Shown here: positions 23,490 through 30,930 of the stretch, in pieces
Layout of the letters: every line of letters starts with the position of its first letter
Numbering within the stretch: position 1 is the first letter of the stretch
Origin: JBFWML01 sp050251635
GTDB lineage: Bacteria; Campylobacterota; Campylobacteria; Campylobacterales; SZUA-545
Assembly: GCA_050251635.1 (NCBI GenBank)
Contig: JBFWML010000012.1
Span: 1-48,738 of the forward strand
Length of the DNA stretch: 48,738 nt
Direction: 5' to 3'
Notes under the pieces: generated by a model
The model's input: only the letters and a program-made list of their open reading frames with translations
What the model was told of the DNA's origin: nothing
Database searches by the model: none
Position numbers and translations under genes: made by a program

Positions 23490-24575
23490 TTGCGGCTCTT
23501 TGCTTGGCTTTTGCCGCTTCTTTGCCTAACGGCTCTTTGGGCCAACCCCGAAGAGCCTGCGCCCCTCAAGGCGAAACTCGTCTATATTACCCCCGAAGCG
23601 CTCAGTCCCAATCTGTATGTCGGTCAGGTCGTGGCCGTGACCCTCAACGCGCTGATCGCCGAGCCGAACTACGAAAGCATCGAAACGCTGCTTGAGGGCG
23701 GCACGGGCATCAAGGCGCTCACCGCCGAGCCCAAGTGGGAGCGGCTGGACGAAAACCGCCACCGGCTAACCCTGCACTTTCAAATCACCGATACCCGCCC
23801 CACCCTGCCCACGGTGCGCGTGCGGTTGTGGGTGGCCGGCGAAATAGCCGACGAAACCCTCTGGGAAGGGCCCGCCCGCACCGCCGCGCGCGTGGCGAGC
23901 AACCCGCAGTATTCGGGCGTTTTGGCCGAAGAGCTGATCGTCATTACCCACAAGGTCGAAAAGTTCAACGACACCCAGAATATTTTGGTGATGGAGCTCA
24001 AGGGCACGCTGTCGAATCTGGAGAACTTTTCGCTCAAGGGAATCGAAACCCAAGGAATCGACTGGGTGGACGCCCGTATGCCCTCGACGCGGATTTTCCA
24101 CTACGCGCTGATCGATCCGTCCCAAACGGAGATTGCCTTTAACTTTTTCAAACCCTCCAGCGGCGATTTTAAACGCATCAGTCTGGGATTTGATCTCTCA
24201 AATCTCGGTCAGCGCATCAGCACCCACGTGGACATCAACCCCAAAAAACGGGCCTTTCCGTGGCTGGATGTTCTGTTCCTGACGCTTGCGGCAATCTTGC
24301 TGGTTTTCTTCTTCTTTAAAACCCACCGCTGGATCTTTCTGGGGATGGTCGCCCTGACGGTTCTGCTGGCCTTTTGGCTGATTATCAAAGAGGAGTCGGT
24401 CACCATCCGCGAAGGCGCGCAGGTGCGGCTGCTGCCCACCAGCACCAGCACGCTCTTTTATGTGACCTACCGGCCCACCGAAGCAACCGTGCTCAAAGAA
24501 AAAGACGGCTACGTCAAAGTGCTATTACCCGATGACAAAATCGGCTGGGTTAAAGAGAACGAGCTTCTGAAGTAA
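23490..24575 (+). CDS. Membrane protein with C-terminal SH3-type domain
   Basis: Predicted Sec signal (residues 1-17, TTG start 3 nt after purQ), a periplasmic beta-rich region (~20-250), two membrane helices (~258-273 and ~280-298), and a C-terminal bacterial SH3-like domain (~305-361, ending DDKIGWVKENELLK). The early part has a BatD-like feel (EPNYESIETLL, ADETLWEGP), but I cannot assign it firmly. A partner in purine synthesis is not implied; proximity to purQ is conserved as far as I recall. Its 3' end overlaps the opposite-strand ABC gene by 26 nt. Confidence 0.65.
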   Translation: MRLFAWLLPLLCLTALWANPEEPAPLKAKLVYITPEALSPNLYVGQVVAVTLNALIAEPNYESIETLLEGGTGIKALTAEPKWERLDENRHRLTLHFQITDTRPTLPTVRVRLWVAGEIADETLWEGPARTAARVASNPQYSGVLAEELIVITHKVEKFNDTQNILVMELKGTLSNLENFSLKGIETQGIDWVDARMPSTRIFHYALIDPSQTEIAFNFFKPSSGDFKRISLGFDLSNLGQRISTHVDINPKKRAFPWLDVLFLTLAAILLVFFFFKTHRWIFLGMVALTVLLAFWLIIKEESVTIREGAQVRLLPTSTSTLFYVTYRPTEATVLKEKDGYVKVLLPDDKIGWVKENELLK

Positions 24576-25164
24576 GCGGCACGATCCGATCGGCGCACCA
24601 TGCGGCCAGATCGCGATCGTGCGTGATTAGCAAAATCCCCACCCTGCCTAGCAGCCCCACCAAAAGCTTCATCACCTCAAGCTGCGAAAGATTATCCAGC
24701 GCGCTGGTGGGTTCATCCGCCAAAATCAGATCGGGCTTCATCAGCAGCGCGCGCAAGATGCTCAGCCGCTGCAACTGTCCGCCGGAAAGTTCGTGGGATT
24801 TGCGCCCAAGCAGCGCCGGGTCGATCAGCAGCTTTTCGCACAGGGCTTCATGGCCTTCCAATGGCGCCACATCGGCAATCTGATCAGCAATATTGTAGGC
24901 AGAATGAAAGGAGCTATAGGGGTCTTGAAACACCTGACTCAGCCGAGCGGCGCGGATTTGGCCCGACCACGGCAAAAGCAATCCCGAAACCAGCTCCAGC
25001 AATGTGCTTTTGCCCGATCCGCTCGGCCCCACCAGCGCGACAATCTCGCCCTTTTTGATCGAAAGGGAAAAGTCCGTAAAAATCGGAGCCGATCGGGCAT
25101 AGCCAAAGCTTAGCCCGTCAATCTCCAAAACCGTTTCAGGACTTGGCGGCAGCTTCACGGGCAT
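24550..25164 (-). CDS. ABC transporter ATP-binding protein, solitary
   Basis: All nucleotide-binding motifs are intact: Walker A GPSGSGKST, Q-loop QVFQDPYSSF, signature LSGGQLQRL, Walker B LILADEP and the H-loop in LLITHDRD. The QDPYSSF and overall pattern resemble peptide/nickel-type (Opp/Dpp) ATPases, but the chain is short and no permease or binding protein lies nearby. The start is uncertain: ATG at 25164 overlaps the tautomerase by 29 nt and has a weak ribosome site; a TTG at 25128 is an alternative. Substrate unknown. Confidence 0.75.
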   Translation of the reverse strand: MPVKLPPSPETVLEIDGLSFGYARSAPIFTDFSLSIKKGEIVALVGPSGSGKSTLLELVSGLLLPWSGQIRAARLSQVFQDPYSSFHSAYNIADQIADVAPLEGHEALCEKLLIDPALLGRKSHELSGGQLQRLSILRALLMKPDLILADEPTSALDNLSQLEVMKLLVGLLGRVGILLITHDRDLAAWCADRIVPLTSEARSL

Positions 25165-25348
25165 CCTGATCGCTGAGGATATTTTCGCCCTTGGCCCAAT
25201 GGGTACGCGGCACCTCGTCAAACACGATATAACACGCCGCCTTGGGCTTACCCGCCACCTTGAGCATGGTTTCGCTCACCTCGTCGGCAATCTGGCGGCG
25301 CTGGTCGATCGTTAACTCTCCGGCTACCCTGATGCTAATGTAAGGCAT
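25136..25348 (-). CDS. 4-oxalocrotonate tautomerase family protein
   Basis: 70 residues starting MPYISIRVAGELTIDQRRQI. After removal of Met, Pro1 would be the catalytic base of the family. The middle segment VPRTHWAKGENILSD is typical. Real substrate unknown; many members have no assigned pathway. The ATG overlaps the proA stop (TAATG). Confidence 0.85.
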   Translation of the reverse strand: MPYISIRVAGELTIDQRRQIADEVSETMLKVAGKPKAACYIVFDEVPRTHWAKGENILSDQDAREAAAKS

Positions 25349-26592
25349 TATTTCCTCGCTTGTCCGTTTCCGTAAATTTGAAATTTATAGGTCGTCAGTT
25401 CGCTTACCCCCATGGGGCCGCGCGCATGGAGTTTGTTGGTGCTGATGCCCACCTCGGCCCCAAAGCCAAACTGCCCGCCGTCGGTAAAGCGGGTGGAGGC
25501 GTTTACATAAACGCACGCCGCATCCACGCGGTTTAGAAACGCTTCCGCCGCGCCGTGATCGGCGGTTACGATCGCCTCGCTGTGGCTGGAGCCGTGGGCG
25601 TGAATATGTGCCACCGCTTCATCGAGTCCTTCCACCACTTTGACGGCGAGGATATTGGCCAAATACTCTTCGTCCCAGTCCGCTTCCGTGGCCGCCTTTG
25701 CGTCGATAATCGCGCGGGTTTTTTCGCAGCCGCGCAGCTCGGTTTGGTGGGCGTCAAACGCGGTTTTGAGCCGGGGCAAAAACTCCCCCGCGATGCACGC
25801 GTCGATCAGCAGCGTTTCGATGGCGTTGCAGGCGCTAGGGCGCTGGACTTTGGCGTTAACGGCAATGGTTTCGGCCATGGCGTAATCGGCGCAGGCGTGG
25901 ATATACAGGTGGCACACGCCCTTGTCGTGTTTGACCACCGGCACGGTTGCGTTTTCGCTCACAAAACGAATCAGCGCCTCCCCGCCGCGCGGCACGATCA
26001 GGTCTAAATATTTATCTTGCTTGACCATCCACGCCACCGCTTCGCGCGAGCCGTCGGGCAGCAGGGCGATGGCCGCTTCGGGCAGGTTGCGCGCCCTTAA
26101 AACGCCCTGCAACACCGACGCGATCGCCGTATTGGACAAGATCGCCTCTTTGCCGCCCTTGAGGATCGCCACGTTGCCGCTCTTAAAGCAAAGCGCCGCC
26201 ACATCGGCGGTCACATTGGGGCGCGATTCGTAAATCACGCCCACCACGCCGATCGGCACGGCGATTTTTTCGATTTTAAGCTCATCATCCGTCACCCAGC
26301 CGTCAATGACGCGGCCCACGGGGTCGCGCAGCGCGGCAATCTCGCGCAGCGCGGTGGCCATTTCGCCCACGCGCTTGTCGTTCAGTAGCAGGCGATCTTG
26401 CATGGCATCGCTTAGCCCCGCCGTTTTGGCCGCCGCCATATCCTTGGCGTTGGCTTCCAAAATGGCCGCTTGGTTTTTAACAAGCGCATCGGCCATCTCG
26501 ATCAGCACCGCCGATCGGGTTTTGCCCGGCAGCACCGACATGACGTGCGCCGCCGCTTTGGCGTTTTTCAAAAAATCAATTAAATGCTCCAT
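25348..26592 (-). CDS. proA: Gamma-glutamyl phosphate reductase
   Basis: NADPH-dependent reduction of glutamyl-5-phosphate in proline synthesis. Conserved segments: VGVIYESRPNVTADVAALC, LKGGKEAILSN, the catalytic-cysteine region RPSACNAIETLL, and FGFGAEVGISTNKLHARGPM. 414 residues. The ATG at 26592 (GAGGAG 6 nt upstream) is preferred to the in-frame TTG just before it; it overlaps the gpsA stop as TGATG. proB is not in the window. Confidence 0.96.
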   Translation of the reverse strand: MEHLIDFLKNAKAAAHVMSVLPGKTRSAVLIEMADALVKNQAAILEANAKDMAAAKTAGLSDAMQDRLLLNDKRVGEMATALREIAALRDPVGRVIDGWVTDDELKIEKIAVPIGVVGVIYESRPNVTADVAALCFKSGNVAILKGGKEAILSNTAIASVLQGVLRARNLPEAAIALLPDGSREAVAWMVKQDKYLDLIVPRGGEALIRFVSENATVPVVKHDKGVCHLYIHACADYAMAETIAVNAKVQRPSACNAIETLLIDACIAGEFLPRLKTAFDAHQTELRGCEKTRAIIDAKAATEADWDEEYLANILAVKVVEGLDEAVAHIHAHGSSHSEAIVTADHGAAEAFLNRVDAACVYVNASTRFTDGGQFGFGAEVGISTNKLHARGPMGVSELTTYKFQIYGNGQARK

Positions 26593-27500
26593 CAAAACTC
26601 CTCTTCCCGGGTGCGGCTTAAAAGCGCGTGCAAACTCTCTTTGGGGTTTTTGCCCCCGATCAGCGCCGCCACTTCGCGGGCAATGGGCGTATAAACCCCC
26701 GACTTTTCCGACAGCGCCACAATGGCCTGCGCAGTCGGCACCCCTTCGGCCACCTCGCCCAGCTCGGCCAGAATGGCACCGATCGGCTTGCCCTGCCCCA
26801 GCCCCTGCCCCACGCGGTAGTTACGCGAAAGCGTGCTGGTGGCGGTAAGGAACAAATCGCCCACCCCGGCCAAGCCCAAAAAGGTTTCGAGCCGCGCGCC
26901 GTAGTGCAACCCAAAGCGCGTCATCTCCGCGAGTCCCCGCGTAATCAGCGCAGCGCGGGCGTTGTTGCCCAAGCCCAGCGCGTCGCACACCCCCGCCGCG
27001 ATGGCAATCACGTTCTTGTACGCCCCGGCCACTTCGGCCCCGGTCACATCGCTGGTGCGGTAGGTTTTGATCCAAGGGGGAAAACAGGCCATAAAGCCAG
27101 CCGCCGTCTCTTCGTTATGGCTGGCGATCGTCAGCGCCGTGGGCAACCCCTTGACCACCTCGGCGGCAAAACTGGGGCCGCTTAAAAAAGCCAGGTTTTC
27201 AGCGGGGATAAACGATTCGTAGATTTCGTTCAAAAACCGTCCGGTGGCGGTTTCGATCCCCTTGCTCACCACCATCACCCGCTGGCTCGAAAACTTAAAG
27301 TTGGCCTCAAGCCACGCGGTTGTCTCTTGCACGGGCAGCGCCATCACCAGCATTTCGGCCCCAAGCGCCGTGGCGGTATCCACAAAATGGGGCAGGTTTT
27401 TTGGGCTGCGCGAGGTAATCAGCACCGGGCTTTGCACCTGCAAAAACGCCGCCTGCAACGCCTGACCCCACTTACCCGCTCCAATCACCGCCAGTTTCAC
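26592..27500 (-). CDS. gpsA: Glycerol-3-phosphate dehydrogenase [NAD(P)+]
   Basis: Makes sn-glycerol-3-phosphate for phospholipids from dihydroxyacetone phosphate. N-terminal Rossmann motif VIGAGKWGQAL, VVSKGIETATG, LSGPSFAAEV, and the catalytic-lysine region AGAYKNVIAIAAG are present. Start taken as GTG at 27500 with AAGGTAAGG upstream; TTG at 27521 is an alternative that adds seven residues. 302 residues. First gene of the gpsA-proA-tautomerase-ABC run. Confidence 0.95.
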   Translation of the reverse strand: MKLAVIGAGKWGQALQAAFLQVQSPVLITSRSPKNLPHFVDTATALGAEMLVMALPVQETTAWLEANFKFSSQRVMVVSKGIETATGRFLNEIYESFIPAENLAFLSGPSFAAEVVKGLPTALTIASHNEETAAGFMACFPPWIKTYRTSDVTGAEVAGAYKNVIAIAAGVCDALGLGNNARAALITRGLAEMTRFGLHYGARLETFLGLAGVGDLFLTATSTLSRNYRVGQGLGQGKPIGAILAELGEVAEGVPTAQAIVALSEKSGVYTPIAREVAALIGGKNPKESLHALLSRTREEEF

Positions 27501-27566
27501 GCCGCCCTTACCTTTGTGCAATTTAGGCTCTCATTTTAGTCAAAGTTTGATTTGGGCGGCCTGTCG

Positions 27567-27887
27567 CTACGGGCTGGCTACTTGTCTGTTTTTCCAGTAT
27601 CCGGGTTTTCTTCTTTGGTGCATAACAGCCAACACAAAGATGCCGCCGCCGCTTTCCGCATAAAGCACGGCATAGGGGAAACGGCGAATCAAAGAACGCC
27701 GAACGCGCCCCTCCAAAACGGGCCAAGTTTTGGGAAAAGCCGCCGATCGCAGCACCGTGGCGTAAACCTCTAGGGCAAATTCGCGCCCTAGGCCATTTGC
27801 CTTGTCGTCATAGTATTCAACCGCGTCACTGAGCTCTTCTTCCGCATCGGGATGAAAACGGAAATTCACCTCCCGACTTTTTGCCAC
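27567..27887 (-). CDS. ParE/RelE-superfamily toxin
   Basis: 106 residues with the ParE pattern: FHPDAEEELSDAVEYYDD, GLGREFALEV, and RRFPYAVLYA near the C-terminus. Members inhibit DNA gyrase or translation; which applies here cannot be read from sequence. It overlaps the upstream antitoxin by 22 nt when the GTG at 27887 is used; a second GTG at 27869, overlapping the antitoxin stop as GTGA, is equally possible. It is placed at the edge of the AT-rich island. Confidence 0.85.
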   Translation of the reverse strand: MAKSREVNFRFHPDAEEELSDAVEYYDDKANGLGREFALEVYATVLRSAAFPKTWPVLEGRVRRSLIRRFPYAVLYAESGGGIFVLAVMHQRRKPGYWKNRQVASP

Positions 27888-28090
27888 AGCTTTTCAAAAA
27901 CCGTATGGCCGTCCACGGGCTGAACAAGACCCGATTCCAGATCGGCCAGCCGCTTCTGCGCCAGCGCATTCCACGCCGCTTCAATTTCCGGCTGGGTCTG
28001 ATTGAGACTGCCAAGCAGACAATCCACAATCTTGATCCGCTCATCCACCGGAAGCGAAATAGCCTCTTCGATCAGCTCTTGGGTTTGCAT
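27866..28090 (-). CDS. Antitoxin of the addiction-module family paired with a ParE-type toxin
   Basis: 74 residues, MQTQELIEEAISLPVDERIK then VDCLLGSLNQTQPEIEAAW, matching the 'addiction module component' antitoxins that usually precede ParE/RelE toxins. An AAGGAA site precedes the ATG. A TATAAT lies on the minus strand at 28125-28120 as a possible promoter, without a clear -35. Confidence 0.85.
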   Translation of the reverse strand: MQTQELIEEAISLPVDERIKIVDCLLGSLNQTQPEIEAAWNALAQKRLADLESGLVQPVDGHTVFEKLWQKVGR

Positions 28091-28296
28091 GGACAGTTCC
28101 TTGCGAAAAAATTGCTTTGATTATATCGAATAGCAAATGCGTTAATTGATAACTAAAAAGTAGCCTGTCCCCATTTATCATTTATTGTCCCCATTTATCT
28201 CATTTATCATTTATTTTATTTATTCATTTACGCTATTGGAAACTGCCCCCATTTCCTTTACACAATTTCTCTTTAGCATTTTTCTTTGTTTCCTAA
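28091..28296. repeat. AT-rich intergenic stretch with TGTCCCCATTTATC repeats
   Basis: No gene is visible. It contains AAAAAGTAGCCTGTCCCC (28155-28172), the same short element (opposite orientation) as at 29081-29099 and 30138-30156, then short direct repeats of TGTCCCCATTTATC and CATTTATCATTTAT. Base composition is much richer in A and T than the neighbouring genes. Confidence 0.6.
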
Positions 28297-29115
28297 TTAG
28301 CGCATCCCGTTTTTCGCACCCTCTTTAATACCTGCCTCAGTGTCAGCCCTACCCCGACACTCGGAGGGGATGCTAATGTCGGTTCCAGCGCGACACGACA
28401 ATCCTCTCGACGATCGGGCAACACACTCTCCAAACTTCAAGCCGAGGCTATAACAATTTGCAGAAGATCGCTGTGATGTTTGTGCACGTATGGCAGCCCT
28501 TTCCGAGTCTGTAAATGGGGTGGACGATGATGCTGGGCCTACGGAAGACTTCGGTCCAGCATCGGACATTATCAAGTAGATCATTGGGGCCACAATAACG
28601 GCTAGCAGAAAGAGGGAAATATGCAGTAGCGTTTTCGATCCATTCTTCTGCTCCTCTCCGAGAGACTTATTGGCCGGATTGTATTGAAGAATTTTTTCAC
28701 CACGTTTTTCGACCACCCAACGATCAAAAAGAGTACCTGGCGGTTGCATCACCTTCATATGTGGATCGTCAGATATAACTGTGTACCCCCTCTCAACCAG
28801 CTCTTGTGTGATTTTTTCGATAGAGATTCCGTTTTTCGATTGCCATGTCTCTAGGTATCCCTTGCTGAAAACATGGAAAGATTTCCCCTGCGCCACATAG
28901 ATAGCCATGCCAACCGACGGGAGCTCTACCGGATCTTCCCAATAATCAATTAGAAAATCTATTTTCGAGCTGTCTGCAAGCATAATTTTTCCATTACCAG
29001 AAGATGGGTCGTAGGACAAAAACCGTCCCTCCAGAATGTCATGCCCGGCCGAAACAATCTCGTCCTCTGCTGTGGCAGGCGAGGACAGGCTACTTTTTTC
29101 CATACTAATAACCAC
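28297..29115 (-). CDS. Unrecognised membrane protein in the AT-rich island
   Basis: Up to 272 residues. The N-terminal segment ILEGRFLSYDPSSGNGKIML (about 27-46) resembles the beta-barrel start of cold-shock-like domains, seen in some membrane proteins of unknown function. One membrane helix is at ~163-182 (HISLFLLAVIVAPMIYLIM); a cysteine-containing C-terminal part follows (NCYSLGLKFGECVARS). The first dozen codons lie inside repeat copy A (29081-29165), so the true start could be the ATG at 29103 or further downstream. Codon use and composition differ from neighbours, suggesting acquisition by transfer. Confidence 0.5.
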   Translation of the reverse strand: MVISMEKSSLSSPATAEDEIVSAGHDILEGRFLSYDPSSGNGKIMLADSSKIDFLIDYWEDPVELPSVGMAIYVAQGKSFHVFSKGYLETWQSKNGISIEKITQELVERGYTVISDDPHMKVMQPPGTLFDRWVVEKRGEKILQYNPANKSLGEEQKNGSKTLLHISLFLLAVIVAPMIYLIMSDAGPKSSVGPASSSTPFTDSERAAIRAQTSQRSSANCYSLGLKFGECVARSSRGLSCRAGTDISIPSECRGRADTEAGIKEGAKNGMR

Positions 29116-29165
29116 CCATTTTTCAGATCGGCATATTCTGCCACGCTATCCTTTAGTCCGGCTGT
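29081..29165. repeat. Diverged repeat, copy A
   Basis: Shares with 30138-30222, in the same orientation, GAGGACAGGCTACTTTTTTC at its left and a CATATTCTGCCACGCTATCC-like segment (copy B: CATAATTCTGCCACTTCATC). On the minus strand it reads LKDSVAEYADLKNGWLLVWK, parallel to FKDEVAELCQLGKVSVYWYG in copy B. The two copies may be 3' ends of a lost gene or mobile element. Confidence 0.6.
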
Positions 29166-29327
29166 CCCTCGTTGGAGCCTTTGTGCCGCTTAGGAAATGA
29201 AAAAATGGGGACAAAAGTAGCCCACCCCCATTTGCATTTACTCATTTCCTCAAAATTTTTAATAGTCCCATCATTTATTTCTGTTTATTACGAAGCTTCC
29301 GAATTCTATGTTATTTAAAAGAAAAGA
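29116..29327. other. AT-rich intergenic stretch between the two island genes
   Basis: No gene seen. It includes the right part of repeat A and a variant of the short element (GGGGACAAAAGTAGCCC, 29207-29223), followed by CCCCCATTTGCATTTACTC similar to the 28.2-kb repeats. Confidence 0.45.
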
Positions 29328-30017
29328 CTATATGTCATTCTGCCATACATAGTAGTTTTTCTGCTTACTAAAAGATCCGGGTACATTATTTTGATCGGTA
29401 GCATATTGTTCATCTCTTATGCTAAGTGTTGCTTTAGATTTAATACCCGCACTCAAGTAACTTAGATTTAGCGTTCTCAGATAACCAATTTCTTTATGAT
29501 TACGGCTATTGACAACAATAAATTTTTTGATTTGAAGGCCAGGCGGAACCATAATAGCTTCTCTTAAAAGATGATTTTCAGGTAGGAGGGCCGCCCTTTT
29601 TTCTTGAGAAATATGGTTCGCAAACTGTCTTATTGATTCAACAGAACCAGCAGCGGCAACCAATGAAAGACCAGCATCCTGATTGCCATTCATGGCAATC
29701 ATTCCACCCAATGTCCCAATAAGCGCAAGCGTCACTTGCCTGTTGGCCTCACGCTCTTTGTTCCTGATGGTTATTGCCTCAAGCCAAGAATTATATTTGT
29801 TTCCCAGTGGAAAATTTATATATTCATCAACCTTCTCACCAAAAGAGATTTCTAAGTTTTCCAACAAAACCCATTCTTCGCTTTTGTTTTCAAAATTAAA
29901 ATCAATATATGCAAAATATGTACTACTCATATCTTTGTTTACTTTTGCAGAAACTGCCAATTCTTGCTCACCTAAGCAAGCTATCCCAAGCATGACTAAA
30001 AATAAAAGCTTTCTCAT
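29328..30017 (-). CDS. Unrecognised exported protein in the AT-rich island
   Basis: 229 residues with a Sec signal (MRKLLFLVMLGIACLGEQ). The ATG at 30017 has AAGGAA 5-6 nt upstream and is preferred to an in-frame start six codons earlier. The mature chain has a central hydrophobic glycine-rich stretch (VTLALIGTLGGMIAMNG, ~95-115) and otherwise soluble-looking sequence ending SFSKQKNYYVWQNDI. No family is recognised. It is much richer in AT than genes outside the island. Confidence 0.55.
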   Translation of the reverse strand: MRKLLFLVMLGIACLGEQELAVSAKVNKDMSSTYFAYIDFNFENKSEEWVLLENLEISFGEKVDEYINFPLGNKYNSWLEAITIRNKEREANRQVTLALIGTLGGMIAMNGNQDAGLSLVAAAGSVESIRQFANHISQEKRAALLPENHLLREAIMVPPGLQIKKFIVVNSRNHKEIGYLRTLNLSYLSAGIKSKATLSIRDEQYATDQNNVPGSFSKQKNYYVWQNDI

Positions 30018-30230
30018 CGAATTCCTTTTTTTCAAAAATACAAGAGGTCGAAAGACGGTTACACAGCCAAAATCAAATCTTTCATCCCTGCTCTAACAAA
30101 CACCCACCTTTTCAGAGGAAACGGGGACAGAGGAAACGGGGACAGGCTACTTTTTTCCATACCAGTAAACACTCACTTTTCCCAATTGACATAATTCTGC
30201 CACTTCATCCTTAAAGCCCTGTCGTTTACG
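30018..30230. other. Intergenic region left of the DUF4160 gene
   Basis: Contains tandem AGAGGAAACGGGGACAG units at 30111-30144 leading into repeat copy B. An ATG-less reading frame across copy B on the minus strand continues into antisense of the DUF4160 gene and is not taken as a gene. Confidence 0.4.
30138..30222. repeat. Diverged repeat, copy B
   Basis: Same orientation as copy A at 29081-29165, beginning GGGGACAGGCTACTTTTTTC and extending through CATAATTCTGCCACTTCATC to about 30222. Its right end borders the GC-rich promoter and genes that follow, so it may mark the island boundary. Confidence 0.6.
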
Positions 30231-30259
30231 TTGAGGGATTGTCCTGCTTGCGCTATAAT
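30231..30259 (+). promoter_or_regulatory. Sigma-70-type promoter for the DUF4160/DUF2442 pair
   Basis: TTGAGG (30231-30236), a 17-nt spacer and TATAAT (30254-30259), 31 nt before the ATG at 30291. The best-formed promoter seen in the window. Confidence 0.65.
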
Positions 30260-30290
30260 CTGCCCACTTTTTGCCCAAAAAAGGTTGTTT

Positions 30291-30596
30291 ATGCCGAAGC
30301 TGTACGAATACCTTGGCATCGCCATCCTTTTTTACAGCAACGAACACGAGCCGGTTCATGTGCATGGGAAGTTTCAGGGTTTTGAGTCCAAGGCGGAGCT
30401 GATCATCGAAAACGGTATCGTTACCGAGGTGCTTATCCGCGAAGTCAAGGGCCGTAAACCCTTGCCCGCCGGCGAACTGGCCGAGTTCAAGCGGTTTGTC
30501 GAAGCCTTTAAAGCCGAGATTGTTCAGAAGTGGATCGACTACTTTGTGTACCATCGGCAACAAAAATGCATCCGGATCGAAGGAAAGGTTAAATAA
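30291..30596 (+). CDS. DUF4160 domain protein
   Basis: 101 residues, MPKLYEYLGIAILFYSNEHE, with the family's HVHGKFQGFESKAELII pattern; a short domain of unknown function commonly found just upstream of a DUF2442 gene, as here (2-nt gap). Such pairs are often regarded as toxin-antitoxin-like, but no activity can be read from the sequence. The ATG at 30291 follows AAAGG and a good promoter. Confidence 0.78.
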   Translation: MPKLYEYLGIAILFYSNEHEPVHVHGKFQGFESKAELIIENGIVTEVLIREVKGRKPLPAGELAEFKRFVEAFKAEIVQKWIDYFVYHRQQKCIRIEGKVK

Positions 30597-30598
30597 TC

Positions 30599-30871
30599 AT
30601 GGAACCCCTCTTTATCACCTCCGCCCAAGTGGCGGGCAAACTCCGGCTCCACCTGACCTTTAGCGACGGCAAGAGTCAAACGGTTGACTTTTCGGGCTTT
30701 TTGCTCTCTTCCCACAATCCGCACATCCGCAAATACGCCGATGAAAAGCTGTTTGAAACCTTTCGCATCACAGACGGCGACTTGGAGTGGAACGATTACG
30801 ACCTCTGCTTTCCGGTGATCGACCTCTACGAAAACCGCATCGCCCGCAACTCGGATTCCGCAGCCGCCTAG
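30599..30871 (+). CDS. DUF2442 domain protein
   Basis: 90 residues. VAGKLRLHLTFSDGKSQTVD, DGDLEWNDYDLCFPVIDLYE match the DUF2442 pattern (small alpha-beta proteins of unknown function). Second gene of a two-gene unit with DUF4160. The ATG follows the DUF4160 stop by 2 nt. Confidence 0.78.
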   Translation: MEPLFITSAQVAGKLRLHLTFSDGKSQTVDFSGFLLSSHNPHIRKYADEKLFETFRITDGDLEWNDYDLCFPVIDLYENRIARNSDSAAA

Positions 30872-30892
30872 GCGCGGTTATGGCGTTTGCGC

Positions 30893-30898
30893 TATAAT
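30893..30898 (+). promoter_or_regulatory. -10 box of the probable pyrD operon promoter
   Basis: TATAAT 32 nt before the pyrD ATG, in the context GCGCTATAATC almost identical to that of the DUF4160 promoter. No clear -35 hexamer. Confidence 0.5.
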
Positions 30899-30930
30899 CC
30901 GCGCACTAAATTTTCCTAACAAGGTTTTGG

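Noticed and set aside
28155..28240. CRISPR-like array of TTTATC repeats
   Set aside because: The units are short, irregular and AT-rich, with no uniform spacers and no cas genes nearby.
30147..30563. A 138-codon frame on the minus strand over the DUF4160 gene
   Set aside because: Most of it is antisense to DUF4160, which has a good promoter and family match. Only its tail covers repeat copy B, which is reported as a repeat.
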